64,000 nucleotides of DNA. Origin: Fibrobacter sp. (lineage in GTDB: Bacteria > Fibrobacterota > Chitinivibrionia > Chitinivibrionales > Chitinispirillaceae). Made by a program: the position numbers and the translations under genes. The notes beneath the pieces are model-generated. The model worked only from the letters and a program-made list of their open reading frames with translations, had not been told where the DNA came from and searched no databases. How positions within the stretch are numbered: the first letter of the stretch is position 1; each line of letters opens with the position of its first letter. Location: the NCBI GenBank assembly GCA_012728995.1, contig JAAYEB010000150.1:1-64000 (forward strand), given 5' to 3'. Positions 17,783 to 27,537 of this stretch are shown one piece after another.

Positions 17783-20700
17783 TCAATACCCCTCAAGTTT
17801 TGCGATTCGGATAATTTTTTTCGTTTTCTGGCGTCTGTTGGAAGCTTCAAGTTTTGCATAATAAGTGCCATTGGCTATGCGGTAACCATCATTATCTCTT
17901 CCGTCCCATTTAACTTCCTGATAACCGATAATGTTGAAAAAAGACCATTGCCTGATACGTTTTCCACTGACAGTATAAATGCTTAGTTTGACTTTATCGG
18001 CAAGATCTGTCAGCAAATAGGCAAATCGTATTACCTGTATAGTACCGTCTATTCTTGTCTTTGCCGTAAACGGGTTGGGATGACATGAAAGAAACCTGAC
18101 CGAAAGATCCTCACCCGGCATATACTCAAATGTACGTGATATGCTGTTCCCGGCAAGATCACTCGCTGTAACAGTGAGTGAATCGATACTGTTTTCTGTT
18201 TGCGGATATGCTGTTATGGTTATATTACCAAGATCATTCGCGCATTCGATTTGAGAATGAAGATCAGACTGGAGTTCTTTTCTGTTTATGAACATATTTA
18301 TCGAAGAGGGAAGAACACCGGAGGGATCAGAAAAAAACAGCGTAAAAGGTTTGTTTCTGGCTGCATAATCCAATGTATTAAGCACCTGGTCTGCAACAGA
18401 AACAGTGATATCCGGCGGGTCAAGATCACCCAGTTTTGCAAGTGCAAATGGACCAGGTAACGAGGTTTTAATCGAATACAGGGAACCTCCCATGTTTCCT
18501 GTTGATAAGGACCTCCAGCTTGATATCGTTGTATCATAATACATTATTGCAATTCTGGATGTATAGTCATTTTTAGTTTCCAGACCGGATTCAGCTATTT
18601 GGGGTATAAATTTCCAGAAAAGTGAATCGGATGTTTTCAAAGCAGGCCTGATACCGGTTATAAACTGTCTGGAAGAGCCGTTTTGAAGTGGCAGCCAGTT
18701 TGATTCTGTTTTCAGAGGAGATTTTTGCTGCAGTGATTTTTCAAACAGAAAAACACGGTATTTCTGGTCAAAATCTTGTGACGGACTCAGAGAAAAACCA
18801 CCATTAAAGGATTCCAGTGTATCAGAAGTCAGTTTAAGATCTTTGTAAACGACCACAGACTTTCCGTAGACTGTATTGTTTTCATGAAGGATCTCTTTTG
18901 TTTTGTTATCAGGATCTATCCATCCCCCAAAACCAATAACACCTTGAGTGTCGGGCAGGGCAAAATCCAAAGTCAGTGTTTTTCCCGGTTCCAGTGAATT
19001 CCTTGAATTCAGGATGATAATTGTATCCTGTACCAGCTTGTCTTTTTCAAAAAAGAAAAGTACCTTGCAGCCAGGAGCTTTTAAATTACCGATATTGATT
19101 ATGGAGCACCTGCATCTAAGGGAATCCCTTTTCCAGAAAAGATTGAGAGTCGTATCTATAAAAGTAAGATCCGGACGTCCGGTCAAATCAAAACTGAATA
19201 AAGCACTTTCTTTTGATTCTTTATTGGAAAGCAGTCTGAAACGGACAAGCAGCTTTTCGGTAATGTCACCATTATACCCGAGGAAAACTTTTTCGGAACT
19301 GCTCCAGTAATCAAGTGAATCATTGACCATTTTTATTCCTGTAAAATCAATTTCCGGTCTCCATGAAGATGAGATCGCGTAATTACAGTATATTTCGGTA
19401 AATTCAAATGATGAATCACTCGAAAGTCTGCATTTAATAAAAACACTGTCGCCAAATGAAGCTTTTGATAACGACAGGTGGGTATCAAATATCATTAAAC
19501 TGTCTTTTGAAAATGGTATCCAGCCCCGAATTTCAGTGGAATCGTTCCAGGCATATGCACGAACCAGTCCTGATGCAGTTTGTGCACTGTCCTTAACTGC
19601 AAAATTGTATGAGAATGTACTGTCAGTAATCGAATCAACAACCTGATTCCATATTTCATCTCCTGATTTAACAATTACTCTAAGAGTGCCATTGGTAACA
19701 GGTGAACAAATACCACTTACAGATAAGCTGTCTCCAGGTGTCAAAGATGAATTAGCGAGCGTAAGTGCCAGTGTGTCTGGTGTCATAATCCATGGAAGAG
19801 CCGGATCGCCCAGAAGATTATATTGACGTACCAGATCCAGGTAGTGTTCACCGTGTCTTACAAGCATGCTCGTTTCACAAAATTTAATGAGATCACCTGT
19901 TGATTCGAAATCACCATGAATCGCATTTTGAAGAATCAGTTTATTTAGAAGCAGATTACCGCTGCTTGAAGTATATGCTGAGGCACCATAAAAACAGACA
20001 GCTCCGTTTTCATCAGTACGTATAAACTCTTCACCCAGGGACCGGTAGAATACACTTTCAAAAAAACCGGTGAGACAGGTAAAGCTGAAGATTGCAGGCA
20101 GTTTTCCACTTTTGCCCCACTGGCCATTATAAAGGCGGGAGAGATCTTTATAACCGAAAAAGTTGTTGTCAGACCAGATGTTTCCGCCGCCATGCCCGTT
20201 AAAGTTTACAATGTAAACTCCTGAATTGATATAATCGGCAATCTGTTTAGAGGCTGTAAATTCATCCTTGTAATATCTCGAGCCCGGATCTGCATCAAGA
20301 CGATAGATATTCATTGATGATCCGATCTGGTTATTGACAACCTCAGTATTGAATTCTGTAAATTTTTGTTCACCGCCTCCCAGCAGAAGAATGTTGTCGC
20401 GCCAGAAACCTCTTTGCAGATTGTTTATATAATTTACAGTTTTATTCACAAGAGTTCGCATTTCCAGGCGGTTTTGTGCTGGAAATCTCCCAACTGCAAG
20501 ATCCATAAAATTGTCTTTACCGCATACCATGGTAAAGTAGCAGTCATTTGCTCCAGGGCCCCATCCGGGAAATCTCGAAAGCTTCGTGGGTACAATATTT
20601 CGGGAGCGGTTCTTTTTGTCCAAATCATGTGATGTATCCCCTCCAAGCAATAGATATCTGGGAGGATTGTTCCCATTGTTAAAGAGGTATGCAAGAAAGG

Positions 20701-22474
20701 AACGAATACTTTCAGGGTCTCTGATCCCCCATGAAAAGCTGTTATAGATATCATCAATGTCTACAAAAGCAGTTTTCAGACCGCGTTTGGTGTGAGTTTC
20801 AAGCAGTACTTTCAGCTCTGTACTGAAAGAATCAACACTGATTGCAATGTAATCGGAATTTAGGACGTGGTTCCAGTTACTGATGATAGTATCAGGTTTC
20901 ATGCCCGCCGGGTTTAGTCGCTTCGAAACCGCTTGTGCCAGATAAGTTGTATTAACTGCCAGGCTGTCCTGAAAAACAAGAGTATATGTTGAGCTCTGCT
21001 GTCCTGTACCTTTTTCCGTTAGAAATTTTGTAAAGAAACGGTTTCTTTTTATATCCCATAATTCAATCTTGTCGGACGAAAATCCTGAAATACCATATTC
21101 CACAACCGAATATTTTGTGTCGGGCGGGTTCTTGAATTTTATTTGATCATCAAGAGCGTGATATCCTCTGGGGTACTCCAGTTCAACCCAGTTAAGCGCA
21201 CTGCGATCAAAATAACCCCTGTTTTGAGGACAAAGGAAACTGATTCTGTTATCATTCTCTTTTAGCCCTTTGACATGGAATGTATCGCTGTAGAAAATGT
21301 ATCTGCTCTGACCATCCCATTTTATCTGATTTATCTTTCCGGGGGAATCCTGATTTAAAAGTATTTCAAGAATATGATCAGGTTTAACTGTATTAGTACT
21401 GGTAAGTCCCATAAGACTGATCTTCAGACGGGCATAACCGTCGGATGCAGGAGCTGGAACCGATATGGAAAAATCGGTGAGTTCGTTATTACCAATTATA
21501 CCCCAGTACCAGTTATCTTCTGAATCGGTATTTTCTGGAGAATCTGTAATATATTCCGGTGTCTGATCTGTGATGTTTCCAAGCCATCTGATATCATTGT
21601 CTTCCTCAAAATGAACCGTATCCGGAAAACTTTGTGCAATAACGAGGTTGGATGAATATAAGGTTGGGTCCTTGATCCTTTCACCAGATACTTCTGTAAC
21701 TCTGGCTCCAATTTCATTATTATCCCAGGTAAGCCAATAAACATTAGTATTGGAAAACTGTTCATAATGGTTTTGCGATCCACGAAGGTATTGGCCATAA
21801 AAGAGAATCCGGTCGTCTGAAGAAAGAGTTTTTTTTCCAGAACCTTGAATATACAACGGAATTTGCCGGTTTTTTTCATATAATCGGTATGATCTTGAAG
21901 GAGTGCTGTTAACAGGTACACCCAGGGCTTTAAGTTCAGATGCTTTAATCTCATAAATACCATCTCTGTCAACCTCTATTTTTATACCTGTATTAAATGG
22001 ATATTGCGGCAGGTCATCAAATTGAGATTTTTTGAGAGGACGCTGTATCGGGATGCGGATAATTCCGTTACGTATCGATATATCATCTGAATTAACAGTG
22101 TGGAAGATATCATTAAAAAAGGTAACTGTAATTGTACCTTTTATGTTGCCATTGGTTTTCAGATTAGTCGATTCAAAACTGCACCATTGTAAATAATCCT
22201 TTCCGGACCAGCCGTTAGCCAGATATTTACAGGGTGCAGTTACGGATTTTGATGAATCAGTTAAGATGATTTCGCAGGAAAAATTATTTGATGGATCGGA
22301 AGAGAATGCGAAATAAAAGGATTGCTCGTTTTGTGATTGCTGTGCCAAATCGAAACCGGCACTAAACGAATCTCTGGTAAGTTGAATGTCATTAAATTCT
22401 ACAGGTTTACCAGATATAAGGTAAACATTTAATAACAGGATAATAGTAACTTGAAAGTGAAAATTACGGAACAT
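17783..22474 (-). CDS. Giant C25 (gingipain-family) cysteine peptidase with FlgD-like C-terminus
   Basis: 1563 residues. A signal peptide (MFRNFHFQVTIILLLNVYLISG) is followed by a long beta-rich N-terminal region. The C25 domain spans about 540-920: YLLLGGDTSHD, catalytic His761 in NFNGHGGG and catalytic Cys800 in FSFTCLTGFFE. After it come several Ig-like or CARDB-like beta domains. A C-terminal FlgD-like/T9SS-like module follows (NPFTAKTRIDG..., SGKRIRQW, WDGRDNDGYRIANGTYYAKL). Size and order resemble PorU/PorU2-type sortases of the type IX system and secreted C25 proteases; I cannot tell which. It overlaps the lipoprotein gene before it by 11 bp and abuts rsmI, so it is expressed inside a housekeeping operon. 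Confidence 0.9.
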   Translation of the reverse strand: MFRNFHFQVTIILLLNVYLISGKPVEFNDIQLTRDSFSAGFDLAQQSQNEQSFYFAFSSDPSNNFSCEIILTDSSKSVTAPCKYLANGWSGKDYLQWCSFESTNLKTNGNIKGTITVTFFNDIFHTVNSDDISIRNGIIRIPIQRPLKKSQFDDLPQYPFNTGIKIEVDRDGIYEIKASELKALGVPVNSTPSRSYRLYEKNRQIPLYIQGSGKKTLSSDDRILFYGQYLRGSQNHYEQFSNTNVYWLTWDNNEIGARVTEVSGERIKDPTLYSSNLVIAQSFPDTVHFEEDNDIRWLGNITDQTPEYITDSPENTDSEDNWYWGIIGNNELTDFSISVPAPASDGYARLKISLMGLTSTNTVKPDHILEILLNQDSPGKINQIKWDGQSRYIFYSDTFHVKGLKENDNRISFLCPQNRGYFDRSALNWVELEYPRGYHALDDQIKFKNPPDTKYSVVEYGISGFSSDKIELWDIKRNRFFTKFLTEKGTGQQSSTYTLVFQDSLAVNTTYLAQAVSKRLNPAGMKPDTIISNWNHVLNSDYIAISVDSFSTELKVLLETHTKRGLKTAFVDIDDIYNSFSWGIRDPESIRSFLAYLFNNGNNPPRYLLLGGDTSHDLDKKNRSRNIVPTKLSRFPGWGPGANDCYFTMVCGKDNFMDLAVGRFPAQNRLEMRTLVNKTVNYINNLQRGFWRDNILLLGGGEQKFTEFNTEVVNNQIGSSMNIYRLDADPGSRYYKDEFTASKQIADYINSGVYIVNFNGHGGGNIWSDNNFFGYKDLSRLYNGQWGKSGKLPAIFSFTCLTGFFESVFYRSLGEEFIRTDENGAVCFYGASAYTSSSGNLLLNKLILQNAIHGDFESTGDLIKFCETSMLVRHGEHYLDLVRQYNLLGDPALPWIMTPDTLALTLANSSLTPGDSLSVSGICSPVTNGTLRVIVKSGDEIWNQVVDSITDSTFSYNFAVKDSAQTASGLVRAYAWNDSTEIRGWIPFSKDSLMIFDTHLSLSKASFGDSVFIKCRLSSDSSFEFTEIYCNYAISSSWRPEIDFTGIKMVNDSLDYWSSSEKVFLGYNGDITEKLLVRFRLLSNKESKESALFSFDLTGRPDLTFIDTTLNLFWKRDSLRCRCSIINIGNLKAPGCKVLFFFEKDKLVQDTIIILNSRNSLEPGKTLTLDFALPDTQGVIGFGGWIDPDNKTKEILHENNTVYGKSVVVYKDLKLTSDTLESFNGGFSLSPSQDFDQKYRVFLFEKSLQQKSPLKTESNWLPLQNGSSRQFITGIRPALKTSDSLFWKFIPQIAESGLETKNDYTSRIAIMYYDTTISSWRSLSTGNMGGSLYSIKTSLPGPFALAKLGDLDPPDITVSVADQVLNTLDYAARNKPFTLFFSDPSGVLPSSINMFINRKELQSDLHSQIECANDLGNITITAYPQTENSIDSLTVTASDLAGNSISRTFEYMPGEDLSVRFLSCHPNPFTAKTRIDGTIQVIRFAYLLTDLADKVKLSIYTVSGKRIRQWSFFNIIGYQEVKWDGRDNDGYRIANGTYYAKLEASNRRQKTKKIIRIAKLEGY

Positions 22475-23177
22475 GAAAAAACCCGACTTTTAGAGATCTC
22501 GTTTCAGCAGCATCAGTGAAAAGTGCGTAATGCAACTGGCCGGTTGTAAGTGGGAAAAGTGAATCTGGAATTACAGCTTTAAATACTGACGGCTGATCGG
22601 TAGATGGGTATTCAGTCTGTTTTTTGCTTTGCAGGCAGTTGTCAGGATTATCTTTCCAGAGCAGGGAGTAAGAGGTTACCGGACTACGTATCCACGACTC
22701 CCAGGTGTAGCAACCGCAAGACGTGTCAATTGATTTGAATATTGGTTGTGGAGCAATTTTCAAAGTGCAGATTTCTGAAGTATCACCTGATGCGCCCTGG
22801 TTATCTATCGCATACATTCTGTAATAAACAGAATAAAACCCCTCATCAGGAAAATCGTCAGGTTCGAGAATATTGTAAAATTCAAGTTTTTGGTATGGAA
22901 TATGTTGAGACATTGGAAAAACTGAAAAAGTCGAATCATCCGGAAATTTTCTGATAATAGTGTAATACTTGATTTTTCCGGAATCTGTTTCGGGGGCTTT
23001 CCAGGTAATATAAACAGCTTCACAGAACTTTGCTGAACCGTTTTTCGTAACAGCCAGTTCAAGTCTCTCTATAACAGGTTTTTCAGGCTTTTTTGAAGAT
23101 GAAGGGGAAACAGGTATGCAATTATATTTTGTAATAAGAATCAGGTATATAAGAGATAATAATTTTAGATTCTGCAC
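22464..23177 (-). CDS. Fibronectin III-like putative lipoprotein
   Basis: 237 residues from a GTG at 23177 with GGGAGG 7 nt upstream; an ATG at 23213 would overlap ruvX by 49 bp. The leader VQNLKLLSLIYLILITKYNC ends at a Cys that could be lipidated, though KYNC is a poor lipobox. Residues about 35-150 read like a fibronectin III domain (PVIERLELAV...VYITWKAPETDSGKIKYYTI...YYRMYAIDNQGASG). The rest is unassigned, with a CGC motif. It lies directly before the C25 gene and overlaps it, so the two probably work together at the cell surface. Confidence 0.65.
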   Translation of the reverse strand: MQNLKLLSLIYLILITKYNCIPVSPSSSKKPEKPVIERLELAVTKNGSAKFCEAVYITWKAPETDSGKIKYYTIIRKFPDDSTFSVFPMSQHIPYQKLEFYNILEPDDFPDEGFYSVYYRMYAIDNQGASGDTSEICTLKIAPQPIFKSIDTSCGCYTWESWIRSPVTSYSLLWKDNPDNCLQSKKQTEYPSTDQPSVFKAVIPDSLFPLTTGQLHYALFTDAAETRSLKVGFFHVP

Positions 23178-23584
23178 TCCTTTTCCTCCCGGTATATTTC
23201 GAGAATGATGCATGCTGCCAGTCTGTCAACAGCAGCTTTGTCTTTCCGGGCTTTCTTTTTTCTGAATCTCAGAAGCTCCGAAGCCCTTTTCGATGAGAGG
23301 CTTTCATCTACAAAATGAATCGGCTTACCACATATGCGGTTTAGCTGATCAGCAAAAACTCTCACCTCTTTAGACATTACCGTTTCTGCATCATTGACGT
23401 CAAGGGGAAGACCTATTACGAGTTCCTGGGGATTTTCCTGTTTTATCAGATTATTGAGTGAATTAAGAAAATCAGGATGTTTTTTTCTGTCGACAGTGGT
23501 CAGACCACGAATACATCTGCCTGTTTCATCGGATACGGCAATACCAATCCGTCGACGACCATAATCAATTCCCATGAGCTTCAT
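23165..23584 (-). CDS. ruvX: YqgF/RuvX family Holliday-junction resolvase-like nuclease
   Basis: 139 residues with the RNase H-like fold motifs MGIDYGRRRIGIAVSD at the N-terminus, LVIGLPLDVNDAET in the middle and HFVDESLSSKRASELL plus the catalytic Asp in KAAVDRLAACIILE. Members process the 5' end of pre-16S rRNA and have been proposed to resolve Holliday junctions. The start overlaps the preceding SH3 gene by 20 bp. Confidence 0.95.
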   Translation of the reverse strand: MKLMGIDYGRRRIGIAVSDETGRCIRGLTTVDRKKHPDFLNSLNNLIKQENPQELVIGLPLDVNDAETVMSKEVRVFADQLNRICGKPIHFVDESLSSKRASELLRFRKKKARKDKAAVDRLAACIILEIYREEKECRI

Positions 23585-25226
23585 CTATCGCCTTGGTCCA
23601 TTCCATCAATACTTCAAGGGTAGATAGATTAACATTATTGCGCTTTGGTTTTTTGTTAAGTACAAATCGAAATTTACCCTGTTTTAAATTCAAAATTGCA
23701 AATACAGCATCCTTGCCATAAATTCCGCTTGACGTTGCTACATAGATTATTCGTCCCATATTGAAATAAATAAGGCCAAAAGGTTTGTCCGTTTCAACAA
23801 GCATACATCCTGTTTTGCGCCCTGTTTCAATGAATTGTAAGACTTCAAGAAGATTCTCTCCGTCAGTTTCTCCTTCGAGAGCTGACGATTTAACGCTTTT
23901 TTTAATGTTTTGAGCATTATTTACCGTGATCTGAGGCGTCACCAGTTTAAATATATCTCTGTCTGAAAAGGATAAGCCCAGATAGTTCATTTTCGGAAGA
24001 ACCCGGCTTGGCTGCATCATTGATGGATCTGGAACATTATATGTAATAATCAGAATATCTTGTGCTCTTTTCAAAGAGGAGAATATCCTTTCAACAGTAT
24101 TAATGATATTTTTGTCAAATTTCCAGTCTACCATCACTACGTCAGGAAAGTTCTGTTGCAGGTATGAGTTTATTAAAGGCAGATTTTTGGCAACAGCAAC
24201 ATTAAATCCGATCTCCGCGAAACATTTGTCAAGTGAGGTCGGTTTTTCACCAAATGTATTTTGAATCAGTTTTCCGGCTTTTGCTATAAAAAGAACATTC
24301 TTTTTAACTGTAATTTCTTTAAGATCACTGTTATTTTTCCGTCTAATCCTGAAAATTACAATAATAATAATTGAAATGATTAGAAATACACCTGCAATTA
24401 TGCCAATTAACAGCAAGTCGCTTAGCAGAATCGATGAGGGAGCATCAACAATCTTGCCGTTTTTACTCTCAATCCAGCCGATAGTATCCGCAAAAACAAT
24501 TTTACACCAGGATTCACCTTCTCCGATAAGTGGATATGTATCTCCTTTTTTGGCCATTCCAAGAATTGGAGAATCCGGGCTAAGATATTGAAGAATTCTG
24601 GCAGGAGCAAATGTTACCTGAAAATAATTGATTTTCTCTGTTACAGAAATTTCTTCGGTTGCGGGTTCGATCTTGAACGGGTTTTGTTTTGTAAACCAAT
24701 CGCGTATTTTTGATTTTGGTTTTTCCTCTTTTTCCTCACTGATTGCTGCAGTTTGTCTTTTACGTTCTTCAGAAGTTGGAGTTTGAACTGTTTGCGTCGG
24801 CTGTCCGGAAGAAACCGAACTGGATTCTGATTTCTCAATGTTAGAAATATCGTTTATTGCTGGTTTTAAACTGTCTGATTTTTCTGTTTGCAGTGTATCT
24901 GTTGAAAGTGAATCATTTTCTGATACCTGTATAGCTATAGCAGAATCGATAGTGTCTGAGGCTTTTGCATTTGGATCGAACAGTTTGATATCATTTGAAT
25001 TAACCCAGCCAATCGAGACTTTGAATTTTATCTGATACCAGGAATTGTTTTCATTCAGAACAGAATATACTTCGCCTCTTTGTGCCAATCCGATAAATTT
25101 AGAATTAAAATTCGGGGCAAGATACACCTTTGCGTAAAAACTTGTAATTTCTATCTGATTCTGGGAAAAAATGATACATGGAATTGCCAGAATAGACAAA
25201 AAAAACGAAATGTTAATTTTCATCAC
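23565..25226 (-). CDS. Membrane protein with two SH3 domains, receiver-like and DUF4388-type domains
   Basis: 553 residues. Signal peptide or first helix MMKINISFFLSILAIPCIIFS; bacterial SH3 domain at about 22-85; Ser/Glu-rich linker; second SH3 at about 200-265 (ARILQYLSPDSPILGMAKKGDTY...GWIES); membrane helix at about 270-293 (LLLIGIIAGVFLIISIIIIVIF). The cytoplasmic part has a receiver-like fold (NVLFIAK...FPDVVMVDWKF, a candidate Asp, but no acidic pair at the start), then a C-terminal DUF4388/PATAN-like domain (LLEVLQFIETGRKTGCMLVE...GRIIYVATSSG...FRFVLN). It may sense the cell wall outside and signal inside. The order of domains is unusual. Confidence 0.75.
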   Translation of the reverse strand: MMKINISFFLSILAIPCIIFSQNQIEITSFYAKVYLAPNFNSKFIGLAQRGEVYSVLNENNSWYQIKFKVSIGWVNSNDIKLFDPNAKASDTIDSAIAIQVSENDSLSTDTLQTEKSDSLKPAINDISNIEKSESSSVSSGQPTQTVQTPTSEERKRQTAAISEEKEEKPKSKIRDWFTKQNPFKIEPATEEISVTEKINYFQVTFAPARILQYLSPDSPILGMAKKGDTYPLIGEGESWCKIVFADTIGWIESKNGKIVDAPSSILLSDLLLIGIIAGVFLIISIIIIVIFRIRRKNNSDLKEITVKKNVLFIAKAGKLIQNTFGEKPTSLDKCFAEIGFNVAVAKNLPLINSYLQQNFPDVVMVDWKFDKNIINTVERIFSSLKRAQDILIITYNVPDPSMMQPSRVLPKMNYLGLSFSDRDIFKLVTPQITVNNAQNIKKSVKSSALEGETDGENLLEVLQFIETGRKTGCMLVETDKPFGLIYFNMGRIIYVATSSGIYGKDAVFAILNLKQGKFRFVLNKKPKRNNVNLSTLEVLMEWTKAIDEAHGN

Positions 25227-25241
25227 AGTTATGAATAAGTC

Positions 25242-25613
25242 CTAAGCATTTGACAACTTACTTTTATTGATGTAATAAAAAACAGCTCCGGCTGTTCCAC
25301 CAATAAGTATGATCAATAATAAAACAGAAGTAACCGGGAATCTATTTGGGTTATCAACTAAAACTCCAGCCCTTTTTTCAATCCATCCCTGTTTATCCTT
25401 AACTTTAACTCTGTACCATGAAGTTCCGGTGAAAACCAGTTCATAGATATCACCCTTTTTTGCCTGTTCAATAATTGGAGATGTAGGGTCCAGTTCTTCA
25501 TAAACGTTGGCAAAACCAGCTTTAATTTCGACATACTGATTTTTTTCGGCACTGCTTGTGCCATAAAGACAAAGGACAGAAAGACAAACTGCAGCAATTG
25601 CAAAAGTTCTCAT
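25242..25613 (-). CDS. Short SH3-domain membrane protein
   Basis: 123 residues: signal peptide (MRTFAIAAVCLSVLCLYGTSSA), one bacterial SH3 domain (VEIKAGFANVYEELDPTSPIIEQAKKGDIYEL...WYRVKVKDKQGWIEK) and a C-terminal helix (VTSVLLLIILIGGTAGAVFYYI). The SH3 sequence is clearly related to both SH3 domains of the next gene, 15 bp downstream, and both have a membrane helix after the SH3. The pair probably arose by duplication and works in the same envelope process. Confidence 0.8.
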   Translation of the reverse strand: MRTFAIAAVCLSVLCLYGTSSAEKNQYVEIKAGFANVYEELDPTSPIIEQAKKGDIYELVFTGTSWYRVKVKDKQGWIEKRAGVLVDNPNRFPVTSVLLLIILIGGTAGAVFYYINKSKLSNA

Positions 25614-25627
25614 CAGGAGCTCCTCCT

Positions 25628-26692
25628 TTAAGTATTTAAAACTATTTTGTCTAAAAGTTTATTAAAGCGATTCAATGAATCTGCATTCAAAAATTTCGAT
25701 CTGATTTTAAGATACCAAAATTCAAAATCCATTACAACATTAAATTTCTGTAACCTGCACATATCCTTTTCCGTTGTAACTATACCAGAAGAATATAATT
25801 TGTGCATTGAACGGATATCATGTTCTGTGTAATTGTAATGGTCAGGAAAAATTTTTTTTTCACACGGTTCAATCCCCTGAGTATCAAGAATCTCGAAAAA
25901 ACGTTGTGGGTTGGCGATTCCACATAACGCAACAGGATTTTTCAGAGGAAGATTTTGTCTGATTTCCCCGCTTTTAACGTTTTTCCAGAATAGTGGCTCA
26001 TGAATAATTATAAATGAATGCAAATGGGGAAACATTGTCTGTAACTTTGCCATCACCGACTCAAGAGCACTGCATCGGTCCGCAGATCCTGTAAGAAAGA
26101 GAACATGAGCCCGTTGGAGTGATGAAATATTTTCCCGTAAATAACCCTGCGGCAGCAACCGGTCGTTTAATGTTGATTCATTTATACATACTATATCAAG
26201 ATCTCGTTTAAGGCGCCTGTGCTGAAAACCATCATCCAGTATAAAAACAGTTTCTTTGGGCGTGATTTCGCTTAAACTTTGAGCATTCCTGACCCGGTCG
26301 GGACCAATTCCGAGCCATGATTGTGGTAATTGATCATGTATCATGGCAGGCTCATCCCCAATCTGTTCCCAGTCAGTTTTCTCGTTAGGTAAAATGATCC
26401 GGTATTCCTTTTCCTTTCTTTTATAACCCCTGGACAAGAATGCAAAAGGCAGGCCTTTTGATTCAAGGCATTGGCCTACCATAATTGCTGCTGGAGTTTT
26501 ACCGGTTCCTCCGGCCCGTATGCCACCTACACTTATTACCTTGCGGTTTGTCTTGAAAGATAATGACAGATCCCGTTCATAACGATTATTGCGGTATCGA
26601 ATAACTGATGAATACAGCTTTGTTGCAGCTTTTACAGGAAAAGTATTGCTCAGCCAGTCTGGCAATGGTGAGTCAAAATCAGTCATATCCAT
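25628..26692 (-). CDS. lpxK: Tetraacyldisaccharide 4'-kinase LpxK
   Basis: 354 residues with the LpxK P-loop VGGIRAGGTGKTPAAIMV, FLSRGYKRK, GDEPAMI and LDDGFQHRRLKRDLDIV. It adds the 4'-phosphate to the lipid A precursor at the inner membrane, so the cell makes a classical lipid A outer membrane. The start lies 1 bp after the prmC stop. Confidence 0.96.
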   Translation of the reverse strand: MDMTDFDSPLPDWLSNTFPVKAATKLYSSVIRYRNNRYERDLSLSFKTNRKVISVGGIRAGGTGKTPAAIMVGQCLESKGLPFAFLSRGYKRKEKEYRIILPNEKTDWEQIGDEPAMIHDQLPQSWLGIGPDRVRNAQSLSEITPKETVFILDDGFQHRRLKRDLDIVCINESTLNDRLLPQGYLRENISSLQRAHVLFLTGSADRCSALESVMAKLQTMFPHLHSFIIIHEPLFWKNVKSGEIRQNLPLKNPVALCGIANPQRFFEILDTQGIEPCEKKIFPDHYNYTEHDIRSMHKLYSSGIVTTEKDMCRLQKFNVVMDFEFWYLKIRSKFLNADSLNRFNKLLDKIVLNT

Positions 26693-26693
26693 T

Positions 26694-27533
26694 CTATTTG
26701 TTATCCTTTAATACAGCACGTATAACTCTGGGATTTCTGCCAAGATCATCTTTAATAATAATATTCGACCATCCACATTCGGTAAAAATTTCCTTAACCG
26801 GTTTTTTTTGGTTGAAACCGATTTCACAGTAGATTCGACCGTTGTTACGAAGGATACCTTTCGATTCAACTGCAAGTCTCCGGTAAAAATCCAGACCATC
26901 TTCACCACCGTATAATGCATGGTAAGGCTCATGATTGCGTACGCTTTGATCAAGCAAAAAAAACTCGTTTTCAGATATATAAGGTGGATTGCTGACAATA
27001 AAATCAAAAAATCTGCATGGCTTGAATGAAGAGAAAAGGTCGCAGCATGCAAGACTCACTTGATTGGAACAGTTTTTAGAAGCGACCTTTAATGCATTGT
27101 AGGAGATATCAATTCCGTATGCTTCCCACTGAGGTCGTGATTCTTTTAAAACACAAGCGATTATTCCGGAGCCGATTCCTGCATCAACAAACCTGCATCT
27201 ATCCATTTTTTCATTGGAAAGGATCTCCTCAACCAGTGTTTCTGTATCTGGTCTTGGTATAAGGACATCGCTGTTGATTTCAAATTCTCTTGAATAAAAA
27301 AATACGGTGCCAAGAATATAGCCAAGAGGTTCATTGTTGAGCATTCGTTTGAGAATCTGTTTCAGTTCCGGAATTAGTTCCGGATTTATCTGTTTTGTAG
27401 AGTTCAGGTAAAGATCAGAACGGCTGCACTTAAGGAAGAACAGAAGAATCTCTTCGGATTGAGGCACTGCAAAATCACCATATTTAGGGTAAAGAGTTTC
27501 GCGCACCATTTTCAGTGCCTCACCAATTAACAT
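26694..27533 (-). CDS. prmC: Release factor glutamine methyltransferase PrmC
   Basis: 279 residues. The N-terminal helical domain is followed by IPRPDTETLVEEIL, the SAM motif VDAGIGSGIIACVL and the catalytic FIVSNPPYISENE. It methylates the Gln of the GGQ motif of release factors, and sits 4 bp after prfA, its substrate gene, as in many bacteria. The usual glycine-rich SAM loop begins DxGxGSG, here with I in the third place (DAGIGSG). Confidence 0.96.
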   Translation of the reverse strand: MLIGEALKMVRETLYPKYGDFAVPQSEEILLFFLKCSRSDLYLNSTKQINPELIPELKQILKRMLNNEPLGYILGTVFFYSREFEINSDVLIPRPDTETLVEEILSNEKMDRCRFVDAGIGSGIIACVLKESRPQWEAYGIDISYNALKVASKNCSNQVSLACCDLFSSFKPCRFFDFIVSNPPYISENEFFLLDQSVRNHEPYHALYGGEDGLDFYRRLAVESKGILRNNGRIYCEIGFNQKKPVKEIFTECGWSNIIIKDDLGRNPRVIRAVLKDNK

Positions 27534-27537
27534 TGTG

